Source: Periplaneta americana (lineage: Eukaryota > Arthropoda > Insecta > Blattodea > Blattidae). From it: a stretch of 64,000 nucleotides of DNA. The notes beneath the pieces were generated by a model that had not been told where the DNA came from, made no database searches, and saw only the letters and a list, made by a program, of their open reading frames with translations. The DNA lies in NCBI RefSeq assembly GCF_040183065.1, contig NC_091131.1, positions 102,673,330 through 102,737,329 of the forward strand. The letters run 5' to 3'. The position numbers were made by a program, and so were the translations under genes. Positions 34,690 to 46,937 of the stretch are shown here, piece after piece. The first letter of the stretch is position 1; each line of letters opens with the position of its first letter.

Positions 34690-34945
34690 TCAGTCACTCA
34701 AGCGTCACCGGACGCCATGAAGGCGTTGCCCTTGGTGAACCATAGGAGGCGAACTACGTAACACCATGATGAATGATGATTAATGGAAAAATGATAGAAT
34801 GACGGTTAGGGAAACGGGAGTACCGCGCGAAAACCTAACACTACAGTTTTTGTACACCACAAATTCCAATTGAATCCAACGGGATCCGAACCCGGGTTAC
34901 CAACGTGGCAAGCCTACACACTAGTCGTTCAGCTAATGGTGCGCC
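34690..34945 (-). repeat. tRNA-derived SINE, family 4 (minus)
   Basis: On the minus strand the head GCGCACCATTAGCTGAACGA contains an A box and CCGGGTTCGGATCCC a B box. The body shares GGAAACGGGAG with the copy at 26440-26630. The far end, with GCCATGAAGGCGTTGCCC, is probably the SINE tail. Confidence 0.75.
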
Positions 34946-35394
34946 CTATTTTAAAAAGTTATTTTATTATTTTTTTTTAAGTTTCTATAGGGTGCGAAAT
35001 AGGCATTAAATTGCTTGTTTTTTTTAATCGAAATTAAACCATTATTAATCACCGAAATCAGGGTAAAATAATCACCGTAAAATTCCACCGCTAAACTGTA
35101 TTTTTATATAAGTTCTTGGTTGTGTTCATTAAGATCTTCGGTACGTATAACTTTCCAACATATGGTCCATAATTTATTTATATATTCCTTTTCGTACACT
35201 TTTTCATAATCTACAAATAACAGAAAACTGAAAAATTATATTCAAATTCCCTTTCCAAATATCTGCTCAATTGTTAAACGAGCATCTACGCAGTACCTTC
35301 CCTTTCTAAAACAAGATATATTCTCATAAGCGTGTATTACGGACTGTGTATTGTGCTCTTGATGAACATGCGAATAATTCTTCATCCTTAATTT
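34946..35394. other. Unassigned intergenic sequence
   Basis: T-rich; no gene or repeat recognised. The segment near 35120-35330 resembles degraded LINE polymerase text but is too poor to call. Confidence 0.3.
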
Positions 35395-35645
35395 TTTTAC
35401 TTGGTTATTTAACGACGCTGTATCAAGTAGGTACTGGACTATTTAGCGTCGATGGAATTTATGATAGCGACATGGTATTCGGCAAGATGAGGCAGAGAAT
35501 TCGCCATAGATTACCTGACATTGGCCTTACGGTTGGGGAAAACATCTGAAAAAATTCAAACAGGTAATCAGTTCAAGCGGCAATCGAACACATGTCCGGC
35601 TCAGCAGGTAAACGCGCTATCGCCTGAGCTACGCTGGTGGCATTC
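35395..35645 (-). repeat. tRNA-derived SINE, family 2 (minus)
   Basis: In reverse complement it has a head with TAGCTCAGGCGATAGCGCG, a degenerate B box, and a tail GATACAGCGTCGTTAAATAA. It matches 8075-8328 and 21046-21284. Confidence 0.9.
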
Positions 35646-35958
35646 CTTATCCTATCTGTCAATGGAAATCGAATATGATATAAAAGATCGAAGACGGAGT
35701 ATTTAAATACGTTTATATCTACAACCAAGACCGTGTAGTATTGGAGACAATCTTGCTACAGCCCAGCTGATGGGAAATGGGGCCAACAGATCATAGAAGG
35801 CCGTGTCAAGCAAGAGCTTGACAAAAAGACTCCTCGTATTCAGATTTGAAGCTATTTCTTGAGCCCTGCAATAATTCGTAGTGACAGTAATTATTGTTTA
35901 CAAGAGAGATTTCGGCATGATGATTTTGGAAGGTTTCCTTTTGAGTTACTTCAATATA

Positions 35959-36705
35959 CACCGTGTTCCACTTAGAGAGATCGAGAAATAAGTGATAAGT
36001 TCAAGTGTAAATAATAGTTTATTTACATACCGTTTTACATAACTTGATATAAAAACTCTCCGAGTTTCGGAGAATGGTCACAGCAACTCGATGTGTGCGC
36101 CTCGAGCTACCCTGAAGAGATCTAAAAGGTACTCAACCTTCTGTCAAGTATTCCATAACATGTGTGAAGTGATTAGCGCAACTGCCTTTATAATGCGTTG
36201 TCTAAGTTCTTCCAAAGAGTCAACTGTATCACGTTGGTACACAACACTTGTCACAAAGCCCCAGAGGAAGGTCAATGGACGTCACGTCGGTTGATCAGAC
36301 AAGGGTTCTCTTCTTCCGATCAACCTATTGGAAAAGTTTGCATTCAAGAACCCACGCACTGCTCTATAGTAATGGGATGGAGCCCCATGTTGCTGAAAAA
36401 CAGATTCTGGGAGGAGTTGATCAAAAACAATAGTTCTGCAACATGTTCAGATACACATTCCCTGTGAATGTTGCCTCGATGAAGGAGAATGGTCCAATGA
36501 CGAAATGTTCTAACTGAATGACGCCAGGCTTGTTTCCACGATAAATGTTAGTGAGCATGCGCCTGAACATGAAACTGTTTTTAAACCATTGGTGCATAAA
36601 CTTGGACAGTTTCTGCATCTTGTCAGATGCAAATCAAAAGAATATCTTCATCTGATTTTAAATGGTTAGCATTTATTTCTCGATCCCTCTAAGCGGAACA
36701 CGGTG
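35959..36705 (-). pseudogene. mariner-like element with broken transposase
   Basis: The termini are CACCGTGTTCCACTTAGAG and, inverted, GATCCCTCTAAGCGGAACAC with GGTG at the end, flanked by TA/TATA. The 747-bp interior encodes on the minus strand a broken mariner transposase: FSFIEATFTGNVYLNMLQNY (36500-36430 region). With frame changes it continues as VFQQHGAPSHYYRAVRGFLN and a region near 36290 related to the WP-RSPDLTP-DFFLWG motif, then DSLEELRQRI. It cannot encode a working protein. Confidence 0.8.
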
Positions 36706-36707
36706 TA

Positions 36708-37670
36708 TAGTGAGTGACCAGCTAAAGAAAACAATTATTCAGAAAAAAATGTAACTAAAGCTTAAATTACTTTAAAAGAAACTTAAAATTAAAGCTAAAT
36801 AAAAGAAATCTCAACTTAAAATATACAATATTGCATCTTAATTTGTGTGAAAGATCACACTCTGCACGCCAAATAACCTAATTTTGAAAACATACGTAAG
36901 TATTTGGAGAGAATAAGAAATGTTTTAACTTATATACCGGTACTAGGTAATCCTAATGTGGACAAAGATGCCATACAAGTCCCTACGTACTTTCACTCTG
37001 TATATCGGAATAAATAGGGCACTGTAACACATTGTGTTTAAATGACAATTACAGTGTTGCCCAATATCATTGTAAAACATGTATCATAGTGAAAAATAAA
37101 ATAAACATGACATATTAAATGGCATTGTTTGTTATTTCATATTTGTATTAACCATGACGTTATAATCAGTTTTCCAGATTTCTAATATGAACACTGGATG
37201 TCACCAGTGAGCAGCAAGATCATATTTACATTTTAAATTATCATTATTTATTAATGCTAATTGCAAAATGAAGGAAATTGTTTCTGAAAATAACGTACAT
37301 TCAATGCTGAAATGTATGCTTTCTGTCGCCAAAAATGAAACAGCGCTTTACAGATTTATTATGCAAAGATACGTATACAGACTGCAATTAGAAATTGTCG
37401 ACTCTTTGATTTAAAGCATATAAACCTTCCACTAATTGTTTCCAAACTCAGCCTAAATAAAGGCATAATAAATTTTTGGGCCGTTTTTAAACGGTACGCT
37501 ATTTAAATAAGATAAGAAATAGTGTAAAACTACATAGCAATGGAAGGAACGAATTAGAGAAAACGCTGTGATAGTTATTAACTTCCCAGCTTCCAAGTTC
37601 CAACTGTGCAGAAAGTTAACAGAACGGTGCGATTACAGCTGGTGAGATGATATTCAGCAATTTGAAGGAG
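36708..37670. other. Unassigned intergenic sequence
   Basis: No gene or repeat recognised. Confidence 0.3.
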
Positions 37671-37678
37671 ATTGAATG

Positions 37679-40215
37679 TAGAGATGGGGGAAATAATTTA
37701 AATACCGATATATTGATATTGCAATATATTACAAACCTAATTTCGATAAACGATATATATTTCAGAAAGTATATCGGTATATCGAAACGATTCGATATAT
37801 CGCTATCCCGTAAGCAAATTAATAGATAGGCCTAATAATGCATTTACATTTGTGGGCGTACATTTATTACAATAAACTTAAATTTTAATAGCCTGTTCCT
37901 TATTAGAATTGAAATTATCATAACAATCAAAATATTAAATGTAAAATTGTAACGATAAACAATACATTTTCAATATCATAATTTTATTATTATGTAGTTC
38001 CAAACCTAAATCAAAATTATGATGGAGGTAAGATGAGCTTAAATGATGCAATGGGAAAGTATTAAGTGAACTCTATATGGGTCAGAATTTGACAATGAAA
38101 CATTCATTCATCCATAGTGTTCTGCCCAAAGGCAGGTCTTTCACTGCAAACAGAGCATTCTCCACTCTTTCCTATTTTCTGCCTTCCTCTTTGTCTCCTC
38201 ATATGATCCATATATCTTAATGTCGTCTATCGTCTGATATCTTCTTCTGCCCCGAACTCTTCTCCCGTTACCATTCCTTCTAGTGCATCCTTCAGTAGAT
38301 AGTTTCTTCTCAGCCAATTCATTTTCCTCCTCCTGATCAGTTTCAGCATCATTTTTTCTTCATCCATTCTTTCCAACACAGCTTCGTTTCTTACTCTGTC
38401 CATTTCACACGTTCCAGCCTTCTCTATATCCACATTCCAAATGATTCTATTTGCTTCTTAGTAATGCCCATTTTTCCGCCCCCATACAATGCTACACTCC
38501 ACACAAAGCACTTCACTAGTCTCTTCCTTAGTTCTTTCTCCAGAGGTCCGCAGAAGATGCTCCTTTTTCTATTAAAAGCTTCCTTTGCCATTGCTATTCT
38601 CCTTTTGACTTCTTGGCAGCAGCTCATGTTACTGCTTGTAGTACACCCCAAATATTTGAAGCTGTCCACTTGCTCTACTGCCTCATTTAGAATTCACAAG
38701 TCCACCTTCTTTTGCTTTTCTTCCTATGACCATGGTTTGCGTCTTGTTGGCAATTATCTTCATTCCATATTGCTCACAGCAGTCATTGAGCTCCAGTAGC
38801 TTATTCTTTAATATTACCTAACAACGCCATATCAGCAAATCTTAACCCAGATTTTCCCACCGTCCTTTTTTAAGGACAGTTGCAGTGCCTTCGGATATTA
38901 TGTCATTGTTGGTGTTAGGGACATTTTATAAGTTGCGCGATAATGTTGGTAGTATTTGTTAGCTTTAGAAAATATACGTTCCTTGTTTCAGTTTATTTCA
39001 ACATCATTTAATCGATTTTTGAGAGTAACTAATGTGCTACTGTATTTTTATCATAAAAAATGTTTGGGCTTATCTGGGTTAAACACTTTATTCTTCTTCC
39101 TACTAATATCACTCCTCCCATGTTCTGAAAACAGTTCTTCACTAAATTCTCCAAGTAGATGTTGAACAGGGTACGTGACAAAAGGCATCCTTGTCGTACT
39201 CTTCTCCCTATTTCACTTGCTTCTGACATTTCTTCTCCTTTGACTCATTTCATTTGCAGGTTACTGAAAAACCTTCTCTCTTTCCAATCCACTCCAATTT
39301 TCTTTAGGATCCCCATCAGTTTTTTCCAATCCACGATTCAATTAATCTAATTTTACATAGGATTCAATCGAGGATACAAATATAATGCTCTTTTCTAGAT
39401 AATAACGTAATCATTTTTAAATCTAAGTAAACAGTACTTGTATTCATTTTTAAATGTAAGCAAATAGTACTTAGAATGTTACAAGTTTTAACAAACTTCA
39501 CAATTGATTTGATACATATCTTCTATAGTAAGTTCTCATTGCAAGTTAGTGTTACACTCCAACATTCAAAATCTCAATGGTGGTGGTGATGATAATGATG
39601 ATGATGGTGATTATGGGGATGAAATTTTTATGTACTAAAATATAGGCTATAATAAGAAAACACTGTCAGTACTAGGTTGTGTATAGAAATCCTAGCTGTA
39701 AACAAATCTCAGACCAGTATTACATCCTTGTTTCTCTTTCCATTTAAAATCACAGAAATAAAAGTTTTGAAGTAAAACGATTCCTTTTCAGAGTGGCAGT
39801 TGCTCTGCCTTGGAGAACATTAATACTAAAACAGTAGTAGATAAAGCTCCCGTCTCAGTCTCACGTTCGCACACGTTGGATTTTTAATTTGGTACTGCAT
39901 ATTAAATAGTTTGAATTCGAATTTCAGACCAGCCAATCAGAGAAAGGCATTGATTGGATTGGATATTTCAAAATTGCACAATTATGTAACTACCCACTTT
40001 CATTAATGCCATCTCTCAGGGAATTATCGGAGTTAACTAGTGTGGACTTTGTTGTTCATAATAATTCCACAAAAACAAAAACAAATATAAAAAACCGATA
40101 AATTTGTGAGAAAACCGATATATTTTACGATATATTGAATCAAAATTTCGATATCGATATATCAAAACGAAAATATCGATATTTCGTAAAAACCGATATA
40201 TCGTTCCCATCTCTA
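37679..40215. mobile_element. hAT-type element with CGATATAT-rich ends
   Basis: The termini TAGAGATGGG and CCCATCTCTA are inverted and flanked by a perfect 8-bp duplication, ATTGAATG (37671-37678 and 40216-40223). Both sub-terminal regions (37695-37815 and 40075-40205) carry many CGATAT/ATATCG motifs, likely transposase-binding repeats. No hAT transposase is recognisable, and a LINE relic occupies 38100-39350, so this is non-autonomous or gutted. Confidence 0.88.
38100..39350 (-). pseudogene. LINE relic inside the hAT element
   Basis: The minus strand encodes scattered polymerase text. At 39229-39029 is SEASEIGRRVRQGCLLSRTL with FNIYLENLV, the RT palm block RQGCPLSPxLFNIYLE. At 38669-38424 is MDSFKYLGCTTSSNMSCCQE with LVKCFVWSVALYGG, and at 38433-38227 RNEAVLERMDEEKMMLKLIR. 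Several frames are used, so it is old and dead. It is a different family from the RTE-like copies. Confidence 0.75.
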
Positions 40216-40527
40216 ATTGAATGAAATGTTGCATTATATGAAAATGTACCGTAATTATTAAAATGTGCTTGTACTTCATGTTAACTTGCTACTTTCTCTT
40301 CCTTTACTGTATACAAATTGAAACAAGAGAAGATGCATATCGCCTTCTTGAGTGGAATTTCCCGACATTCACGGAAGTACTGACAAGTGAGTACCTGTCT
40401 TATCTGAAAATCATAAGCTGCTGGCACAATTAAACGGAACAGTCTGTTCTGAATAAATTGTAATCCATGTATCCTCATTTCACTTCAAACGTGGCAACGT
40501 TAAATGTAAGAAGTGGACATAAAGTCT

Positions 40528-40956
40528 GGACATTACGAAAGAGATGGGCTAAAGGCAGAGGTGAAAAGCAGAAAGAGAAGTAGAGGAATAAGAGAAAAGA
40601 GAGAACATGAGGAGGAAGTGGAACAGAAGAAGACGAGGTGAGCAGGAGGAGAAAAAGAAGAGAGGTAAAGGGAAAGAATATTAGAAGAAAAAAGCGGAAA
40701 TGAAAAGATGTAAGGAAAAGAAGAGTAAAGATAAAGAAAAGATAAGCAAAAGTAGAGAAATAGGATGAAGAGCAGATGAAGGAGGGAAAGGAAAGAGAAA
40801 AAAATATTAGGAAAGGAAGAAAAAGGAAAATGAAATTAAGATGAAAAGATAAGGAAGATAAGGAAATGAAGAAGAGAATGGAAAAGAAGAGGATAAAGAA
40901 AATAAAAACAAAGTACGAGGAAAGAAGGAGAGGAGAGAAGGAAAAAGAGGGGAAAA
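40528..40956 (+). repeat. Long polypurine tract
   Basis: About 430 bases of the + strand are almost entirely A and G, with only rare C or T. The large minus-strand open frame (Phe/Ser/Leu-rich, 40475-41134) is a by-product of this composition and not a gene. Confidence 0.9.
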
Positions 40957-41028
40957 TAAATGGATGCCTTGTCCTATGAGTCCAGACTTCATGGCCACAC
41001 CGAAGGTATAAGCACAGTCTAGTATATA

Positions 41029-41178
41029 CAGTCACGAAGCTTAATACGTAATAAATATGCATCCATAGATAGTTGCTAACCACTAGGATCGCTAATATCG
41101 CCTCATTACAGACAATGCGAAATAGTACCGGCACAGTCTATTGTTCCTAGCACCATCACAACTCAAGCTTCGTGACTG
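41029..41178. mobile_element. Short mariner-type MITE
   Basis: A 150-bp element with ends CAGTCACGAAGCTT and inverted AAGCTTCGTGACTG, flanked by TA on both sides (TATA in the flanks). No coding capacity. Confidence 0.85.
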
Positions 41179-41180
41179 TA

Positions 41181-42648
41181 TATACTGCACTGTGGTTAAG
41201 TCAGGAGGCGAGACCTGGCATGTGAGTTAAGCGATTGGGGAAAGAATGAGCTATCAGAAAAAGAGTTTGTTTCATGATGGTTAATATTATACGAATCTAC
41301 CGACATGGAAGTTCATCTTAGACTAAAACCTATCTTCCTCCTCCATACCCAATGGTGATATAGCCACGGCACAAGATAAGGACACAGGACAGGCCTTGCC
41401 TCCTCTACTGTACCAAGCTAAAAACTTCATTTCCACTTATTTTGGAGCGCATTTATATTTTTTTACTTGTTAATCCGTTCTCTATTTTCGGGAGAAGAAC
41501 GCAAAATTTAGGAACGGAAAAGTTGGCAACATAGAATATATATTATTGTCGACGCCACTGGAGACGAAACTAATTTATTTTTTAACTCTGAGGACTAGAT
41601 TAGTGTTTCTCGATTTTTTCTATTATTATTATTATTATTATTATTAAATTCGTTATATATTTTTGCTTAACGTAACTAAATTAAATATAATAACTTAGCA
41701 TCCCTGACACCATTATTTTCTCCAATATTCAAATCAACTGATCCATTATCTTGAATTAATTTTATTTCCTCTAGCAGTAGAACAACAATGAATGGATAGC
41801 TGATCCACTGCATCAACCCCCAACCAAGAAGAAACGGAAGTATGTTATTAGAAGTCATCTTTCCCTAGAGTCCTAGATTGCTTCCATAGTAACGGACCAA
41901 TCCCTGTATCCGATCACGAAGACTAAAGCATTAATTATTCGGAATTTTCTTTCATTGTCAGCAATTTTCTTTGATCATATTATCTTTCGAAGTTTGAACT
42001 AGCTGGTTCCATCTCTACAATTGCGTACAAAACGACACTTATTCCTGGGGGCCGTATTCTGTCCCAGGCCGTACGAAGATAAAGTTGATTGTTCATAGAT
42101 TATATTGACGTTACGTCATGTTGACACATGGCACAGATACTATGAGGGAACACTTGTTCTGCAGTTGACGTTCTATGAATGATTCAAAACTTCATTTTGG
42201 AGACTGTTGAAAATGCATTTTACTGATAAAGATAGATACTACGATGACATTTCCTACAATTTAAATTAGGTATTAGGAATTCAAGGATATAGTTAACATG
42301 GCCACAAACCTGCGGAGGAAATACGCAGTCATGTGATGTTGCGGAACCAAGAACGATTGACCTAAAAGGTAATAGCCTGGAACCCGAAGACCAGCGGGAG
42401 GAACGTGAGGAGACAAAAAAAACGCGATGGGTAGGAGGCTAAAGAACTTCAGCAGCCAATGGTCATTGAGTGCAAAACACCGTCATTTGTGAAAATATTT
42501 GCAGAAATACTTATAAATAATACAAATTTAAACACTTTTAAATATAAAAAAACTTTCAGTATGATTATTCGGGAGTTCTCTTTTTTATTATCCACTTTGC
42601 TAAGCAAAATATTATTGTCCGAATTGGAATTTTATGGGCTAATACAAA

Positions 42649-42683
<35 letters not shown>

Positions 42684-42958
42684 ATACATACATAAAATAA
42701 ATATAGGCCTATAATATGATATCGTAAACAATTCCATATGAGCTCGGAACACCTTCAGGACGGAATCATTGCTGGACTACGATAGATTAGGTTAAGAAAT
42801 AAGGTAAGATGGCTAGTAGAGTTGAATTTTGATATGTAAATTTTACCTGGCGTCCTCTCATTCATGATTAAGCTTATTTTCTGTGCTGTGAATGTATGAA
42901 AGAAGATTCAGACTTTTATATCCAAAGAAATAGACACTTACTAAAAATTATTTCCTTC
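41181..42958. other. Unassigned intergenic sequence with two microsatellites
   Basis: An ATT repeat lies at about 41622-41646 and an AAAT repeat at about 42645-42690. No gene or transposon recognised. Confidence 0.4.
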
Positions 42959-42959
42959 A

Positions 42960-43065
42960 AAATTCCACCGTCATTTGTCGGATTTGAATCCGCTAGCCTA
43001 GGATCAAAAACAGAAAGTATGTAATCACCTGACTGCCGAGATTGACTTGAGAGAAATAATTATTC
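42960..43065 (-). repeat. Possible SINE head (minus)
   Basis: In reverse complement, GGCAGTCAGGTGATTACAT and GCGGATTCAAATCCG could be A and B boxes of a tRNA-derived SINE. The body was not recognised and the call is weak. Confidence 0.35.
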
Positions 43066-43440
43066 TTGTTGTGTATCAGAGATTCCTTTTAAAAATATAC
43101 CATTCTTTTACATCCTAACACATTTGATTTAATTTGCTGCTCTCAAGTAATATCTTGCTTTACTTACCGGACACAAGAACAGGATTAGAAGAGGTTTAGT
43201 AGGTCACTTCAATAGGGTGGAATGTAAAAGCTATTCCCGCTCGCTACCCCGTTATGGTACCGTTGTACGGATGTTATATAGTGAGGGTGACAAGAGTCAA
43301 AAAGTTATTTCGCTATTAACATCGAGCCGGTTCTGTTGACCTACAATTCAGGCACATCAACTTTACAAATAAAAGGTAAGAAATTATCAATATCAAATCA
43401 CTATCGAAATATTATGGCATTACCTATACTAATACTATTA

Positions 43441-43471
<31 letters not shown>

Positions 43472-43779
43472 CACCATCATTATTATCATCAGGACTTGAA
43501 TTTATCTGTTCTGTTTTAAGAACTACATCACATCGGTGACAATTTTTCTCTTTACTGTATGAGATACAGTAAAGTTACTGTAATGATTGAAAAAAATATA
43601 TTTAGTCTTATATATTTACACGAAAATTACGTTTTCATTTTTCCTAATGTAAAAAAGAAATAGTTTCTGGTATACTGCCCTTCCTTTTCACGCACGGAAT
43701 TTTTCCTGAATCACTAGGTAGATTTTATTCATACACAGGATCCATGAGTGAATTTATCCTAAAATATGCTTTTTTTAAA
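43066..43779. other. Unassigned sequence with an (ATT)n microsatellite
   Basis: ATT triplets lie at about 43438-43471. Otherwise nothing recognised. Confidence 0.4.
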
Positions 43780-45038
43780 TACTTACTAACTGGCTTTTAA
43801 GGAACCCGGAGGTTCATTGCCGCCCTCACATAAGCCCGCCATTGGTCCCTATCCTGAGCAAGATTAATCCAGTCTCTATCATCATAGACCACCTCCATCA
43901 AATCTATTTTAATATTATATTCCCATCTACGTCTCGGCCTCCCCAAAGGTCTTTTTCTCTCCGGCCTTCCAACTAACACTCTATATGCATTTCTGGATTC
44001 GCCCATACGTGCTACATGCCCTGCCCATCTCAAACATCTGGATTTAATGTTCCTAATTATGTCAGGTGAAGAAAACAATGCGTGCAGTTCTGTGTTGTGT
44101 AACTTTCTCCATTCTCCTGTAACTTCATCCCTCTTAGCTCCAAATATTTTCCTAAGCACCTTATTCTCAAACACCTTTAACCTATGTTCCTCTCTCAAAG
44201 TGAGAGTCAAAGTTTCACAACCATATAGAACAACCGGTAATATAACTGTTTTATAAATTCTAACTTTCAGACTTTTTGACAGCAGACTGGATGATAAAAG
44301 CTTCTCAACCGAATAATAACAGGCATTTCCCATATTTATTCTGTGTTTAATTTCTTCCCGAGTATCATTTATATTTGTTACTGTTGCTTCCAGGTATTTG
44401 AATTTTTCCACCTCTTCAAAGGATAAATTTACAATTTTTATATTTCCATTCCGTACAATATTCTCGTCACGAGACATAATCATATACTTTGTCTTGTCCA
44501 CACCTGTGGAGTAACGGTCAGCGCGTCAGGCTGCGAAACCAGGTGGCCCGGGTTCGAATCCCGGTTGGGGCAAGATACCCGGTTGAGGTTTTTTCCGGGG
44601 TTTTCCCTCAACCCAACAAGAGCAAATGCTGGGTAACTTTCGGTGTTGGACCCCGGACTCATTTCACCGGCATTATCACCTTCATATCATTCAGACGCTA
44701 AATAACCTCGATGTTGATACAGCGTCGTAAAATAACCCAATAAAATAAAAATACTTTGTCTTTTCGGGATTTACTTCCAAACCTATCTCTTTACTTGCTT
44801 CAAGTAAAATTCCCGTGTTTTCCCTAATCGTTTGTGGATTTTCTCCTAACATATTCACGTCATCCGCATAGATAAGCAGCTGATGTAACCCATTCAATTC
44901 CAAACCCTCTCTATTATCCTGGACTTTCCTAACGGCATACTTTAGAGCAAAGTTAAAAAGTAAAGGTGATAGTGCATCTCCTTGCTTTAGCCCACAGTAA
45001 ATTGAAAACGCATCTGACAGAAACTGACCTATACGGAA
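43780..45038 (-). pseudogene. RTE-like LINE, 5'-truncated copy 2
   Basis: This is homologous to the 3' part of the LINE at 23088-26307. The minus strand has the 234-codon C-terminal frame with [20 protein letters not shown] (no stop at the position broken in copy 1), [17 protein letters not shown] and RRRWEYNIKIDLMEV. After the SINE insertion it continues with [20 protein letters not shown]. It is truncated within the reverse transcriptase, next to a simple ATT repeat. It ends at the same 3' sequence with a short TTAC-type tail. Confidence 0.92.
44496..44751 (+). repeat. tRNA-derived SINE inserted in LINE copy 2
   Basis: The head has an A box (GTGGAGTAACGGTCAGCGCG) and a B box (GGGTTCGAATCCC), the body GAGGTTTTTTCCGGGGTTTT, and the tail GATACAGCGTCGTAAAATAA. 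TACTTTGTCTT is duplicated at 44485-44495 and 44752-44762 and belongs to the LINE sequence, so the SINE is younger than this LINE copy. Confidence 0.93.
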
Positions 45039-45090
<52 letters not shown>

Positions 45091-45092
45091 AT
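45039..45092 (+). repeat. (ATT)n microsatellite
   Basis: Uninterrupted ATT triplets at the truncated end of LINE copy 2, about 75 bases upstream of the start codon of the next gene. Confidence 0.95.
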
Positions 45093-45165
45093 CGCTGTAT
45101 TTCGACAAATTTATGTCTGATTACATGAGAGAGATGTCATTAAGCAACGTTGAACTGTTTCCAGA

Positions 45166-45391
45166 ATGTTGCTATGGTTTCTTGTGGTGTGGACGGCGTT
45201 GCTTGGTACCTCGCTAGGTGACACGCTTGTGCCGTACCCGACGCCTGGCGTCGGGGCGACTCCCGTTGGTCAATATGTGCACCAGTTTTCCACATACGAC
45301 GAACCGTCCGGCTTCGGAGTCCAGACCGGCTACGAAGGCTTCCTCGTCCCTGAGTCCCCACCCGACCCAGAGAAGGAAGGCGGATTCTTTA
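45166..45391 (+). CDS. Unrecognised secreted/membrane protein, first coding exon
   Basis: The exon starts with ATG and encodes a clear signal peptide (MLLWFLVVWTALLGTSLG, probable cleavage before DTLVP). It continues with a proline- and glycine-rich stretch (YPTPGVGATPVGQYVHQFST) and an acidic end (PESPPDPEKEGGFF). It is GC-rich in AT-rich flanks. The donor is TTTA|GTGAGT at 45391/45392, leaving one base (phase 1). If translated through, the frame would stop two codons later. The phase matches the exon at 52832. I do not recognise the family. The signal peptide is seen; secretion or membrane targeting is inferred. Confidence 0.78.
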
Positions 45392-45838
45392 GTGAGTAGC
45401 ACAAGTGGACATTAATTGTTGCAGTGAACCACTGAACTATACGGGCTACAAGATCAGAGACAGTGTCGCCCTTCACATGTCGCATGTTCTTACGACGATC
45501 CTATTTCCAAATTCTATTTGATGGTTATTTTGTAAAGAAAATATTAATTTACATTACTAGCTTACAGTCTTTTAAATGTAAGAATACAAAATTAGAACAA
45601 AATTATAGAACCGGATGAATATGACGGAATTGATGTAATAGGCATATTTATTTTTATATGATATCTTGTGTACAGTTTGTCTATAATGGCGAAACATCTC
45701 GTCCCGTATTTTACGATTTCAGTTTCATTTTCTCACTAACATTTAAAAATAAGACATTTTCGTACCTACATGAATTCTGTTCTGGAAGAACAAACACTTT
45801 GGACGTAACATGAAACTGCCTATATCTACAAATAACAC
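45392..45838. other. Unassigned part of the second gene's intron
   Basis: It begins with the GTGAGT donor. No repeat recognised up to the mariner relic. Confidence 0.4.
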
Positions 45839-45840
45839 TA

Positions 45841-46706
45841 CAGGTGAATCAAAAGTCTGGAACTATATAAATATCTTCCATATGCTTGATTTTCGATTAC
45901 TGTAGGTGTTACCAGTATTTGTAAGACCAAATGCTCTACCAGTGACACATTCGATTCTAGCCCTCAGCTATTTCATTTTTGATGCAGCTTTGAAATTTTA
46001 AATGGAAAAGGAGTCATGTAGGTACTCAGAATCATGTAAAATTTTCTGAAAAAATCAATGGTGCAATCCGTTTTGAGATATCTCTAATCGTTGCAAGTTA
46101 TTTAAAGATAACTGTCATAATGACACAAACATTATTTACTAAAGATATTTTTATGCAATTCTAGTAATTAACTTTTCCTGTTTTATTGTTTGGTTAACCT
46201 GTGACAGTTTCAATGCATTGTTGTGATTATTTGAAGCTTTCCTATAACAAATTTCTTGATTTTCGTGATAACATCATCCTGGTGGGTTAAGTCACAGAAA
46301 TGTTGCAGCAGACTGGACGAACAATTCCCTGGATTTTGGATTGGTCGGCGTGGACCAGTAGAATGACCAGCCAGGTCTTCAGATTTAACACCCCTTGATT
46401 TTTTCTTTTGGATTACATAAAGAGCTTGGTATATGAACAGAAAATCGAGAATGTGGAACATTTAAAGAACCATATCATTGAAGCCTGTGCTAAAGTCACT
46501 CCGGAAATGCTACAAAATGTTCTCTCCACATTCTCAATTTTCAAAGTTGCATCCAAAATGGAGGCTTTTGAGATAGCTGAGAGCTAGAATCGAATGTGCC
46601 ACTGGTAGAGCATTTGGTCTTACAAATACTGATAACACCTATATTAATCGAAAATCAAGCATATATAGAAGATATTTATATGGTTCCAGACTTTTGATCC
46701 ACCCTG
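45841..46706 (+). pseudogene. mariner-like element with very long inverted repeats
   Basis: The termini CAGGTGAATCAAAAGTCTGG and inverted CCAGACTTTTGATCCACCCTG extend as inverted repeats of roughly 170 bases per side and are flanked by TA. The + strand keeps a transposase C-terminal piece: a degraded WP-RS-DLTP-DFF block near 46360-46410, then YIKSLVYEQKIENVEHLKNH and KVTPEMLQNVLSTF. The N-terminal and most catalytic residues are lost, so the element is internally deleted. Confidence 0.85.
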
Positions 46707-46873
46707 TATATGAATTGTCTTTAACAATGGTAACACTCTTCATTTGGGTTTCGGATTTTACAGTAATTTTAAAATATACCAAACAGAGCTATTTACCTCT
46801 TAATGGAACGGGTGAGCTTGTTTCTCGTCACACAAAACATCGAATCTGGGAACAATGTTTGATACAGCTATAG

Positions 46874-46937
46874 GTAATTTCACTATCTTGTGAAGTCAAA
46901 TGTAAGTAATTTCACTATCTTGTGAAGTCAAATGTAA
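46874..46937 (+). repeat. Exact 32-bp tandem duplication
   Basis: Two identical, adjacent copies of a 32-base unit beginning GTAATTTCACTATCTTGTGA (46874-46905 and 46906-46937). Confidence 0.95.

Noticed and set aside
40475-41134. 219-codon minus-strand open frame, Phe/Ser/Leu-rich
   Set aside because: It reads the complement of the polypurine tract, has no domain and no splice or family support.
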